DNA of 57,133 nt from HGM04593 sp045588485 (lineage in GTDB: Bacteria > Bacteroidota > Bacteroidia > Bacteroidales > Bacteroidaceae), in contig JAZNEI010000049.1 of NCBI GenBank assembly GCA_045588485.1, forward strand, positions 1-57,133, read 5' to 3'. Each line of letters opens with the position of its first letter. Position 1 is the stretch's first letter. Under the pieces are notes generated by a model. The model was given only the letters and a program-made list of their open reading frames with translations, had not been told where the DNA came from and searched no databases. Made by a program: the position numbers and the translations under genes. This document shows positions 33,877-41,653 of this stretch, piece after piece.

Positions 33877-35892
33877 ATGACCGATTTTCAGAAAGAGATA
33901 CTGGCAGGTATCCCCGATATTCTGCCGCCAAAGAGAGCATACGACACGACTGCGAACCATGCCCCTAAGAGAAAAGACATTCTAAACGACAGCGAAAAGA
34001 AGCTGGCTCTTGCAAATGCACTGCGATACTTCCCTGCAAAGCATCATGCCGAACTCGCACCCGAATTTCTCGATGAGCTAAAGCAGTATGGCCGTATATA
34101 TATGTACCGTCTGCGCCCCGACTATCCCATGTATGCCCGTCCCATTGAGGAGTATCCTGCACGCAGCAAACAGGCAGCAGCCATAATGCTTATGATACAG
34201 AATAACCTCGACAAAGCTGTAGCACAACATCCGCACGAGCTTATCACATACGGTGGCAACGGTGCAGTGTTCCAAAATTGGGCACAGTATCGCCTTGCAA
34301 TGAAATATCTTGCCGAGATGACCGACGAACAGACACTTGTAATGTACTCGGGACACCCGTTGGGATTGTTTCCCTCGCACAAGGATGCACCTCGCGTTAT
34401 CGTAACCAACGGAATGGTAATACCCAACCACTCGTCACAAGACGATTGGGAGCGTTTCAATGCAATGGGTGTGTCGCAGTATGGCCAAATGACAGCCGGC
34501 TCTTATATGTATATAGGTCCGCAGGGCATTGTTCACGGCACCACAATCACTGTGATGAATGCAGCACGCAAACGCATGAAGCCCGGACAGAACGACCTTC
34601 GAGGAATGCTTTTTGTAACGGCAGGACTTGGTGGAATGTCGGGAGCACAGCCCAAAGCAGGCAATATATCGGGAGTTGTGAGTGTTACCGCCGAGATTAA
34701 CATTGCAGCAGCAGAAAAGCGCTATAATCAAGGCTGGGTAGACGAACTGCACAGCTCGCTCGATAAACTTATCCCCCGTATCAAAGAGGCTGTAGCAAAT
34801 AAAGAGGTAGTATCGTTTGCATACGTTGGCAACGTAGTCGACCTTTGGGAGCGCCTTGCCGATGAGGAGATGAATGTAGACCTCGGTTCGGACCAGACCT
34901 CGCTACATAACCCTTGGGCCGGAGGATACTATCCTGTCGGTTACAGCTACGAGGAGTCGAACCGTATGATGGCCGAAGAACCCGAACGCTTCCACGAATG
35001 TGTTCAGGAATCGTTGCGCCGTCATGTGGCAGCAATAAACCGACTGACCGAAAGAGGTATGTATTTCTTCGACTATGGCAATGCCTTCCTGCTTGAATCG
35101 TCACGCGCAGGTGCCGACATAATGAAAGCAGATGGCACATTCCGCTACCCATCTTACGTGCAGGATATTATGGGTCCGATGTTCTTCGATTATGGATTCG
35201 GTCCCTTCCGTTGGGTATGTACCTCGGGCAACGAAAAAGACCTTGAGACAACCGACCGTCTTGCAGCCGAGGTACTCGAAAAAATGCTCGAAGAGGCTCC
35301 CGAAGAGATTCGCGGACAGCTTGAGGATAACCTGCATTGGATACGTGAGGCCAAACAAAACAAGCTTGTTGTCGGTTCGCAGGCACGCATCCTATATGCC
35401 GACTCTGAGGGCCGCACACGCATAGCCCTCGCATTCAACGAGGCAATAGCAAAGGGCGAAATTTCGGCACCAGTGGTGCTTGGACGCGACCACCACGATG
35501 TATCGGGAACCGACTCGCCCTACCGCGAAACATCGAACATATATGATGGTTCGCAGTTCTGCGCTGATATGGCTGTACACAACGTCATCGGCGACTCGTT
35601 CCGTGGTGCCACCTGGGTATCTATCCACAATGGTGGCGGTGTAGGCTGGGGCGAGGTAATGAACGGAGGCTTCGGAATGGTTATTGATGGCAGCTGCGAC
35701 TCGGCACGACACATCGAGGAGATGCTGCTATGGGATGTCAACAACGGTATTGCACGACGCAGTTGGGCGCGTAACGAGGGGGCAATCTTTGCCATCAAAC
35801 GACAGATGGAACGCACTCCCCTATTGCAGATTACACTGCCCAACATTGCCGACAGCAGTTTGATTGATAAAGTTTTTAATGAAAATAAATAA
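33877..35892 (+). CDS. hutU: Urocanate hydratase
   Basis: Converts urocanate to imidazolonepropionate using tightly bound NAD as electrophile. 671 aa, longer than the common bacterial form of about 555 aa and near the size of animal urocanase (about 676 aa). Family blocks: YGGNGAVFQNWAQYRLAMKY, QMTAGSYMYIGPQGIVHGT, FVTAGLGGMSGAQPKAG, DQTSLHNPWAGGYYPVGYS, and IHNGGGVGWGEVMNGGFGM near the end. It lies 12 bp before hutH. Confidence 0.97.
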   Translation: MTDFQKEILAGIPDILPPKRAYDTTANHAPKRKDILNDSEKKLALANALRYFPAKHHAELAPEFLDELKQYGRIYMYRLRPDYPMYARPIEEYPARSKQAAAIMLMIQNNLDKAVAQHPHELITYGGNGAVFQNWAQYRLAMKYLAEMTDEQTLVMYSGHPLGLFPSHKDAPRVIVTNGMVIPNHSSQDDWERFNAMGVSQYGQMTAGSYMYIGPQGIVHGTTITVMNAARKRMKPGQNDLRGMLFVTAGLGGMSGAQPKAGNISGVVSVTAEINIAAAEKRYNQGWVDELHSSLDKLIPRIKEAVANKEVVSFAYVGNVVDLWERLADEEMNVDLGSDQTSLHNPWAGGYYPVGYSYEESNRMMAEEPERFHECVQESLRRHVAAINRLTERGMYFFDYGNAFLLESSRAGADIMKADGTFRYPSYVQDIMGPMFFDYGFGPFRWVCTSGNEKDLETTDRLAAEVLEKMLEEAPEEIRGQLEDNLHWIREAKQNKLVVGSQARILYADSEGRTRIALAFNEAIAKGEISAPVVLGRDHHDVSGTDSPYRETSNIYDGSQFCADMAVHNVIGDSFRGATWVSIHNGGGVGWGEVMNGGFGMVIDGSCDSARHIEEMLLWDVNNGIARRSWARNEGAIFAIKRQMERTPLLQITLPNIADSSLIDKVFNENK

Positions 35893-35904
35893 AAAACAGC
35901 GACT

Positions 35905-37395
35905 ATGATACATTATATAAGTGCCGAACACCTCACCATCGCCCGAGTTGAGGAGATTTTGACCAAAGGGTACAAACTGATGCTTAGCGACGATGCCAAG
36001 CAACGTATTAACCACTGCCGCGAGTATCTCGACAAGAAGATGGAGGATACACAGAATCCCATCTACGGTGTGACAACCGGATTCGGTTCGCTATGCAATA
36101 TTTCGGTAGATAAAGAGAATCTTTCGCAACTGCAAAAAAATCTTATGATGTCGCACGCCTGCGGTACAGGCCAGCGTGTGCCGTCGGAGATTGCACGTCT
36201 CATGCTTCTTCTGAAGGTACAGTCGCTATCATACGGTCATTCGGGTGTGCAGCTTATAACCGTTGAGCGCCTCGTGGATATGTTCAACAACAACATAATC
36301 CCCGTTGTATATGAGCAAGGCTCGCTTGGAGCATCGGGCGACCTCTCGCCTCTTGCACACATGTGCCTGCCCCTCATTGGATTGGGTGAGGTTGAGATTA
36401 ATGGCGAAAATGTCGATGGAGCAACAATGATGCAACGAATGGGTTGGGAGCCTATCACCCTGTGTTCAAAGGAGGGTCTGGCACTGCTCAACGGAACACA
36501 ATTCATGTCGGCATACGGTGTATATTCCATCATAAATGCAAGACGTTTGAGCCGATGGGCCGATTATATCGGTGCAATGTCTATTGATGCTTTTGACGGA
36601 CGCATTGAGCCATTCGAGCATAATGTTCACGCCATCCGTCCACACAGCGGACAGATTGAGACAGCAAAAGCCGTACGCGAGATTCTATGCGGCAGCGAAA
36701 TTATTAAACAGCCCAAAAAGCACGTACAAGACCCCTACTCTTTCCGCTGTATTCCACAGGTGCACGGAGCATCGAAAGACACTCTTGCCTATGTTGCAAA
36801 CGTATTGGAGACCGAGATTAACTCGGCAACCGATAACCCCACGATATTCCCCGACAGCGACGAGGTAATCTCGGCAGGTAATTTCCACGGACAACCCATA
36901 GCTCTCGCAATGGACTTTTTGGCTATTGCAATGGCCGAGCTTGGAAATATCTCGGAGCGTCGCGTATACAGAATAATATCGGGTGTAAGAGGACTGCCTC
37001 ACTTCCTTGTGGTTAACCCCGGACTCAACAGCGGCTTTATGATTCCTCAATATACAGCAGCGTCAATCGTCAGCCAATCGAAAGGACTTTGCTGGCCCGC
37101 ATCGTGCGACTCTATTCCCTCGTCACAGGGACAGGAGGACCACGTCAGTATGGGTTCCAATGCTGCTACCAAACTGTTCAAGGTAGTACAAAACACCGAG
37201 CGTATCCTTGCCATCGAGTTGATGAATGCAGCACAGGCATTGGAGTTCCGTCGTCCGCTTAAATCATCGGCAAGCATCGAAGCAATACACAGCGCCTACC
37301 GCAAGATTGTCCCCTTTGTCGATAACGACACTGTTATGTATCCCTATATAGCCCTATCGGTAAAATTCCTAAACGACTATGAGCCTGCTCGTTAA
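35905..37395 (+). CDS. hutH: Histidine ammonia-lyase
   Basis: Removes ammonia from L-histidine to give urocanate, first step of the pathway. 496 aa. The MIO prosthetic group forms from A143-S144-G145 in GSLGASGDLSPLAHM. Other conserved blocks are YGVTTGFGSL, NGTQFMSAYGV, QDPYSFRCIPQVHGA and NPTIFPDSDEVISAGNFHGQ. It overlaps hutI by 17 bp, so translation is coupled. Confidence 0.98.
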   Translation: MIHYISAEHLTIARVEEILTKGYKLMLSDDAKQRINHCREYLDKKMEDTQNPIYGVTTGFGSLCNISVDKENLSQLQKNLMMSHACGTGQRVPSEIARLMLLLKVQSLSYGHSGVQLITVERLVDMFNNNIIPVVYEQGSLGASGDLSPLAHMCLPLIGLGEVEINGENVDGATMMQRMGWEPITLCSKEGLALLNGTQFMSAYGVYSIINARRLSRWADYIGAMSIDAFDGRIEPFEHNVHAIRPHSGQIETAKAVREILCGSEIIKQPKKHVQDPYSFRCIPQVHGASKDTLAYVANVLETEINSATDNPTIFPDSDEVISAGNFHGQPIALAMDFLAIAMAELGNISERRVYRIISGVRGLPHFLVVNPGLNSGFMIPQYTAASIVSQSKGLCWPASCDSIPSSQGQEDHVSMGSNAATKLFKVVQNTERILAIELMNAAQALEFRRPLKSSASIEAIHSAYRKIVPFVDNDTVMYPYIALSVKFLNDYEPAR

Positions 37396-38614
37396 GAACA
37401 TAGGTACCATTGTAGGAATAGATGAGAGTGGACGCAGATGTGTAGCAGGCGATGCCATGAAAAGCATTGGCACACTTGACAATGCGTGGCTGCTCACCGA
37501 CGGTACACGCATAAAGGAGTATGGCCCTATGTCAGAGTTGCCGACAGACATCTGCTGCGACACAATCGATGCCAATGGAGGATGGCTGTTCCCCTCGTTC
37601 TGCGACTCGCACACACATATTGTCTATGCAGGTAGTCGCGAGAGAGAATTTCTTGATAAGATAAACGGACTTTCCTACGAACAGATTGCAGCCAACGGTG
37701 GCGGCATACTTAACTCGGCCGACCGTCTGCACGAGACATCCGAAGAGGAGCTCTACCGTCAGGCAATGGAACGCATCAATGAGATTGTTGCAATGGGTAC
37801 AGGCCTTGTCGAGATAAAATCGGGTTATGGTCTCACGCTCGAAGACGAACTGAAGATTCTGCGTGTGATACGACGCATAAGAGAGAGCGCACCGCTTGAA
37901 GTTCGCACCACATTTCTGGGAGCACACGCCGTAGGCCGAGCCTTCAAGGGCAGACAGAGCGATTATGTCGAGCACGTATGCAACGATATGATTCCCGCAG
38001 TGGCAGCCGAAGGTCTTGCCGATTTTGTGGATGTCTTCTGCGACCGAGGTTTCTTCACCCCTGAGGAGACAGCAAGGATTATTGAACAGGGAGAAAAATA
38101 TGGTCTGCGTGCCAAAATACATGCCAATGAACTTGCCGTCTCGGGCGGTGTTGAGGTTGGAGTAAAATACGATGCCCTATCGGTAGACCACCTCGAGTCG
38201 ATGGGCGACGAGCAGATAGAGGTACTCAAAGGCAGCAACACAATACCCACAATGCTCCCCGGATGCGCATTCTTCTTGGGAATAGATTATCCACCGGCTC
38301 GTAAGATGATTGATGCAGGACTTGCCGTTGCACTCGCATCGGACTACAACCCGGGTACTGCGCCATCGGGGAATATGCGTTTCGTTACATCATTGGCAAG
38401 CATAAAGATGAAAATGACTCCTGCCGAGGCTCTTAACGCAGCCACCCTGAACAGCGCATGCGCAATGGGCGAAAGCAAAGACTACGGCTCCATCACAAAG
38501 GGCAAGGTAGCCAATTTCTATATTACAAAGCCGCTGCCATCGTTGGCTTTTATGCCCTATGCACATCAGACACCCATAATTAAAGATATAGTACTGAAAG
38601 GTAAATTGCAATAA
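37379..38614 (+). CDS. hutI: Imidazolonepropionase
   Basis: Hydrolyses imidazolonepropionate to N-formiminoglutamate. 411 aa amidohydrolase. Metal motif FCDSHTHIVYAG after the first beta sandwich; GGGILNSADRLHETSEEELY and EIKSGYGLTLEDELKILRVI are HutI-specific. Later metal ligand regions are KIHANELAVSGG and SDYNPGTAPSGNM. Last gene of the operon, followed at once by a terminator. Confidence 0.97.
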   Translation: MSLLVKNIGTIVGIDESGRRCVAGDAMKSIGTLDNAWLLTDGTRIKEYGPMSELPTDICCDTIDANGGWLFPSFCDSHTHIVYAGSREREFLDKINGLSYEQIAANGGGILNSADRLHETSEEELYRQAMERINEIVAMGTGLVEIKSGYGLTLEDELKILRVIRRIRESAPLEVRTTFLGAHAVGRAFKGRQSDYVEHVCNDMIPAVAAEGLADFVDVFCDRGFFTPEETARIIEQGEKYGLRAKIHANELAVSGGVEVGVKYDALSVDHLESMGDEQIEVLKGSNTIPTMLPGCAFFLGIDYPPARKMIDAGLAVALASDYNPGTAPSGNMRFVTSLASIKMKMTPAEALNAATLNSACAMGESKDYGSITKGKVANFYITKPLPSLAFMPYAHQTPIIKDIVLKGKLQ

Positions 38615-38637
38615 TAAATAATAGTTGCAGAATCAAT

Positions 38638-38677
38638 GAGTGTGAATCAATTTATATGATTCACACTCACTTGTTTT
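38638..38677 (+). terminator. Terminator of the hut operon
   Basis: GAGTGTGAATCA (38638-38649) pairs with TGATTCACACTC (38657-38668), 12 bp perfect, 7-nt loop, then ACTTGTTTT. Confidence 0.8.
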
Positions 38678-38767
38678 AAGAATCAGTTTTATTGGTGTCC
38701 GGTAAAACTTTTTCAGTCTCTCATTTAGTCTTGTTTGCTAAATTCAGCCTTTCATTGTTATTTTTAT

Positions 38768-38795
38768 CCTACTTTTCGTGCCGACGAAAAGTAGG
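38768..38795. repeat. 12-bp perfect hairpin CCTACTTTTCGT
   Basis: CCTACTTTTCGT (38768-38779), loop GCCG, ACGAAAAGTAGG (38784-38795), followed by CAAAAGG. Hairpins of this composition recur between genes in Bacteroidota genomes, to my knowledge; their role is unclear. Confidence 0.7.
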
Positions 38796-38805
38796 CAAAA
38801 GGCTC

Positions 38806-38933
38806 TGCGCACGGAAAATCTTAACGTAAAATGCTCACGATGTTTTTTGGGTGCTGCGGAACTCGCTTCGCTCAAATATCCTCGCACTTAATCCAAAAAA
38901 TATCTACCATTTTACTAATTTTCCTATGGCGCA
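38806..38933. repeat. Long imperfect inverted repeat (~128 bp)
   Basis: Nested pairings: TGCGC (38806-38810) with GCGCA (38929-38933); GGAAAAT (38813-38819) with ATTTTCC (38918-38924); TAAAATG (38827-38833) with CATTTTA (38908-38914); TTTTTTGG (38843-38850) with CCAAAAAA (38893-38900); GTGC (38851-38854) with GCAC (38884-38887). The tip contains GCTTCGCT. The arms keep register across the whole length, which indicates one folded unit. Confidence 0.7.
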
Positions 38934-38975
38934 CCAATGAACAACCTTATGATTTTATGAAAAGGTAGGCTTGCT

Positions 38976-39079
38976 TTAGTATTTTTGAGGTAAACCTCGA
39001 AAATAGACTGCACTCGCTTTGAAAAATATTGAAATGAACTTCATATTTCTCGCTCGTTTGTTAGTATTTTTGAGGTAAA
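38976..39079. repeat. Direct repeat pair TTAGTATTTTTGAGGTAAA
   Basis: Identical 19-mers at 38976-38994 and 39061-39079, 85 bp apart start to start. Each carries TATTTTTG, a match to the -7 box, on the plus strand. The segment between includes the inverted copy of the promoter-linked module. Confidence 0.75.
39010..39072 (+). repeat. Promoter-linked module, copy 3 (inverted)
   Basis: Inverse complement of copies 1 and 2: GCACTCGCT (39010-39018), AAAATATT (39023-39030), TCGCTCGTTTGTT (39050-39062), then 2 bp and TATTTTTG (39065-39072). A promoter here would read rightward, but only the opposing ECF cassette lies ahead, so this copy has no target gene. Confidence 0.65.
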
Positions 39080-39144
39080 AGTGGCAATATCAGCTTCGTC
39101 AATAGCACTTCTTGGGATTATTCTATTTTATCGGACAGTAATAG

Positions 39145-40068
39145 TTATAGTGTAATCATTGCTCCTGCCGAAAGACTGCGGAATTTGGGGCCGTAATTGG
39201 TGTCGAGGACATTCATTGGTGAGTATTTTATGTAGAATGCGATAGGGTTAATCTTTAGCTCACCCTTAAAATCTACTGTTACTGCCTTTTGGTGTATGTT
39301 GCTGCTTTTTTCTTTTACTCCCTCTCTGTTCTCGCCATCAACAAGAGTATAGCGTGTTTTCAGTGTTCCGCTTGTGTTGAAGTTGACAACGGGACCGGCT
39401 GCTATCGATACGTGACCAAAGAGGCGTTGACGTAACATCAGGTCAAGGGTAAGGCTGAATACCTTAAGACGTGAGAAGTTTATGTCGGCATTCTCAGGGT
39501 ATGAGCCTAAGCCAATATTGCTTCCTTCTTTTATGAATCGCGTTTTGCCTTTCATACGGTAGTTACGCCAATCGACTCCAAAACCCATAGTAAGCGAGGT
39601 GTTCTTTGTAGGACGGTACTCCCACATTGCAAGATTGTTGAGGAAGAACTCGAATCCGCCATTACTCATATCAATATCCATTCCCGGTGCCTGTGAGGTG
39701 GCGCTGACAAGACCCATGCCGAACTGTAATCCATTGATTATGTTAAAAGAGAATCTTGCTCTTCGGTATCGTGGATTAGTACTCGCTTCTTTCTTCTTGT
39801 CGATAAAGGGAATCTTAAAGTCCCAATTTTTGTTTTTCTCGCTCATTATCGATGTGTTAGAGCCTTTGCGTATGGTGTAGAGGTAGGCATCGTTGCCCTC
39901 TCGACCGTGTACTTCTACATTTATGTATCCGCGACCTTCGGTTATGCGCACCTCATTGGGCTTACGGATTATAACTGTACTATCGTTACCGGTTGTAGTA
40001 GTTGTTGTTTGTGCTGTTGCAAATAGGGCTGAGCACAGCATTAGTGCCGAGGTTAAAATCTTCTTCAT
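39145..40068 (-). CDS. Outer-membrane beta-barrel protein of the ECF cassette
   Basis: 307 aa. Signal peptide MKKILTSALMLCSALFATAQ, a Thr-rich start, then about 12 alternating-hydrophobic strands (LSLTLDLMLRQRLFGHVSIAAG-like pattern) ending AGAMITL. No catalytic motif. It is the last of four genes starting with the ECF sigma factor; the small secreted protein gene precedes it by 26 bp. Probably the effector that the sigma factor adjusts in the outer membrane, by inference from position. Confidence 0.65.
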   Translation of the reverse strand: MKKILTSALMLCSALFATAQTTTTTTGNDSTVIIRKPNEVRITEGRGYINVEVHGREGNDAYLYTIRKGSNTSIMSEKNKNWDFKIPFIDKKKEASTNPRYRRARFSFNIINGLQFGMGLVSATSQAPGMDIDMSNGGFEFFLNNLAMWEYRPTKNTSLTMGFGVDWRNYRMKGKTRFIKEGSNIGLGSYPENADINFSRLKVFSLTLDLMLRQRLFGHVSIAAGPVVNFNTSGTLKTRYTLVDGENREGVKEKSSNIHQKAVTVDFKGELKINPIAFYIKYSPMNVLDTNYGPKFRSLSAGAMITL

Positions 40069-40094
40069 AATTATCTATGTTATTTGTTATTTGA

Positions 40095-40532
40095 TTATCG
40101 GAACATCTCTTTTAGCTCTTTAAGGGTAGCGTAACCCTCCATATATACTATAGTTACTTCGTTGGGCTCGTTGCTTCGCAGTGAATTGTTACGGTAGAAG
40201 AGGTAGCGGTTCTTTTTCTCTTTTGGCTCGAATAGGAAGAATCCGTAGTATAGTCGACCATCGATATATCCGCACTCTTTGTCAATGGTCTTTTGCGCAT
40301 CTTTATTCACTGCTTGCTCTATCTCTTCGTATAATCGGCTATCACCGGTGGTTATACTACGGAACAGGGTAAGGTTGTAGGGCTTTAGTGCGCGACCCGA
40401 TAAGTGTGTAGCTGTGAATTTCAGTCTCCATTTGCCTTTTGCTTCGAAGAGGTTCGATACTTCGAGTCCTTTTTGGGCATTTGCACCTATCAAGCACAGT
40501 AGTGAAAGAATTATGGTAAGAAAATATCTCAT
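40095..40532 (-). CDS. Small exported protein of the ECF cassette
   Basis: 145 aa. Signal peptide (LLCLIGANAQ), then a mixed alpha/beta region with no motif I recognise (LFEAKGKWRLKFTATHLSG, KECGYIDGRLYYGFFLFEP, EVTIVYMEGYATLKELKEMF). Two Tyr/Phe-rich strands suggest a compact periplasmic domain. It lies 11 bp after the anti-sigma-like gene. Function unknown. Confidence 0.6.
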   Translation of the reverse strand: MRYFLTIILSLLCLIGANAQKGLEVSNLFEAKGKWRLKFTATHLSGRALKPYNLTLFRSITTGDSRLYEEIEQAVNKDAQKTIDKECGYIDGRLYYGFFLFEPKEKKNRYLFYRNNSLRSNEPNEVTIVYMEGYATLKELKEMFR

Positions 40533-40543
40533 AGGGCTTAAGT

Positions 40544-41035
40544 TTATTGATTCTCGTTCTCGTGGTTAATCATCGTGCGGAACATATCGCCAAGCTGATG
40601 CTCTAATGAATGTTCCTCTATGCCGTAGCTCATTCGTTGCATTGTGTTTTGCATCTGTGCAAGTACTATGGCTTCTTCGGTGTATTTCTTGCCGTCGATA
40701 TATGCTACACAAATGTCGTTGTTGTTTAGTTGTATTGTGGCTGTACCGAAGATTCCAATGGCAACGGCTGCTACGCTCCATTTTAGCACACTGTTTGTTC
40801 TGGTCGTTTGTTGCTTCTTTGGACGGCTGTTATACCGTTTGCCTATACTTAGGAATCCCATCACTGCTTTTATCTCGTCGTATTGTGGAGAGTTGGAGTA
40901 GGGGCTGGCAAGGAACTGCTTGAGCTGTTGCTCCTCGGCATCGGTGATGCTGGCATCGAAGTAGCGCTCTATCAGCTGTAACCACCGCTTCTGGGTGTTG
41001 CCGATACTTCTGTATTTTTTGTTGTCGTTGCTCAT
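40544..41035 (-). CDS. Probable anti-sigma factor (single-pass membrane protein)
   Basis: 163 aa. A soluble N-terminal part (about residues 1-85, with the ERYFDASITDAEEQQLKQFL helix pair often seen in Bacteroidota anti-sigma proteins) is followed by one TM helix (about 88-105, VLKWSVAAVAIGIFGTATI) and a 55-residue external domain. It has no FecR domain. The start overlaps the ECF sigma stop by 4 bp, the standard sigma/anti-sigma coupling. Assignment rests on position and topology. Confidence 0.65.
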   Translation of the reverse strand: MSNDNKKYRSIGNTQKRWLQLIERYFDASITDAEEQQLKQFLASPYSNSPQYDEIKAVMGFLSIGKRYNSRPKKQQTTRTNSVLKWSVAAVAIGIFGTATIQLNNNDICVAYIDGKKYTEEAIVLAQMQNTMQRMSYGIEEHSLEHQLGDMFRTMINHENENQ

Positions 41036-41523
41036 TCTTGTATCCTCCTTTGGTAATATTCTCTTATTTTTTTTCGGGCTCTCGATAGTTGCATTCTTGC
41101 TGCTGCCGGTTCCATATTCAATCGCCGTGCGATATCTTCTATTTTCTCTCCATTGTATTCTTTGCTGTGAAGTAACTCTTTTTGCAGTGGTGTCAGCTCT
41201 TTTTCTATTATTGCTTCTATCTCTCGGAAGTGTTCCTCGCTCCAGTCCGGGGTGTCGTCTTGTCTGTCGTGTTGCTCTTCTATTGGTATGGTGTTTATCT
41301 TACGTTTGCGCAAGTTGTCGATACATAAATTACGCAGTGTGGTGGTGGCGAGCGCTTCGGCTTCCTCTTGTGAGGTTATCTTGTCACGCCGTGGCCATAG
41401 ACGGCAGAAGGCCTCTTGAAGTGCATCATCGGCATCGCTGTCGTTGGAGAGCAGGTACGATGCCATACTCAGAAACTTGTTTCTGAGGGTTGTAAATACA
41501 TTTATGAGGTTCTCTTCGCTCAT
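41032..41523 (-). CDS. ECF-family RNA polymerase sigma factor
   Basis: 163 aa sigma-70 type. Region 2 includes DADDALQEAFCRLWPRRD and region 4 is the helix-turn-helix YNGEKIEDIARRLNMEPAA followed by ARMQLSRARKKIREYYQ. No regions 1 or 3. It is the first gene of the four-gene cassette. Upstream on the minus strand, GTTACATTT and GTTACGTTT occur 18 bp apart (start to start), which could be its autoregulated promoter, but I cannot confirm this. Confidence 0.92.
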   Translation of the reverse strand: MSEENLINVFTTLRNKFLSMASYLLSNDSDADDALQEAFCRLWPRRDKITSQEEAEALATTTLRNLCIDNLRKRKINTIPIEEQHDRQDDTPDWSEEHFREIEAIIEKELTPLQKELLHSKEYNGEKIEDIARRLNMEPAAARMQLSRARKKIREYYQRRIQE

Positions 41524-41594
41524 CTTTTTCCTTTGTCGTGTCTCTTTCTATCTATAAAACGTAACTATGTGTGAAATGTAACATAAAAAATAAA

Positions 41595-41627
41595 AAAATC
41601 GTCAAGATTTTTTTTCTTGACGATTTT
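41595..41627 (-). terminator. Terminator after the PpiD-like gene
   Basis: AAAATCGTCAAG (41595-41606) pairs with CTTGACGATTTT (41616-41627); on the minus strand the hairpin is followed by a T-rich tract. It separates the ECF cassette from the envelope operon. Confidence 0.8.
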
Positions 41628-41653
41628 GTAGCTTTAGAATGTCTCTCTATTAA

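Larger units (their letters stand above)
38669..39144. other. Structured gene-free region between hutI and the ECF cassette
   Basis: Nearly 480 bp without a plausible gene. It holds a 12-bp hairpin (38768-38795), a ~128-bp imperfect inverted repeat (38806-38933), a 19-bp direct repeat (38976-38994 and 39061-39079) and the inverted third copy of the promoter-linked module. The ECF cassette converges on it from the right. This looks like a nest of small intergenic repeats. Confidence 0.7.
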
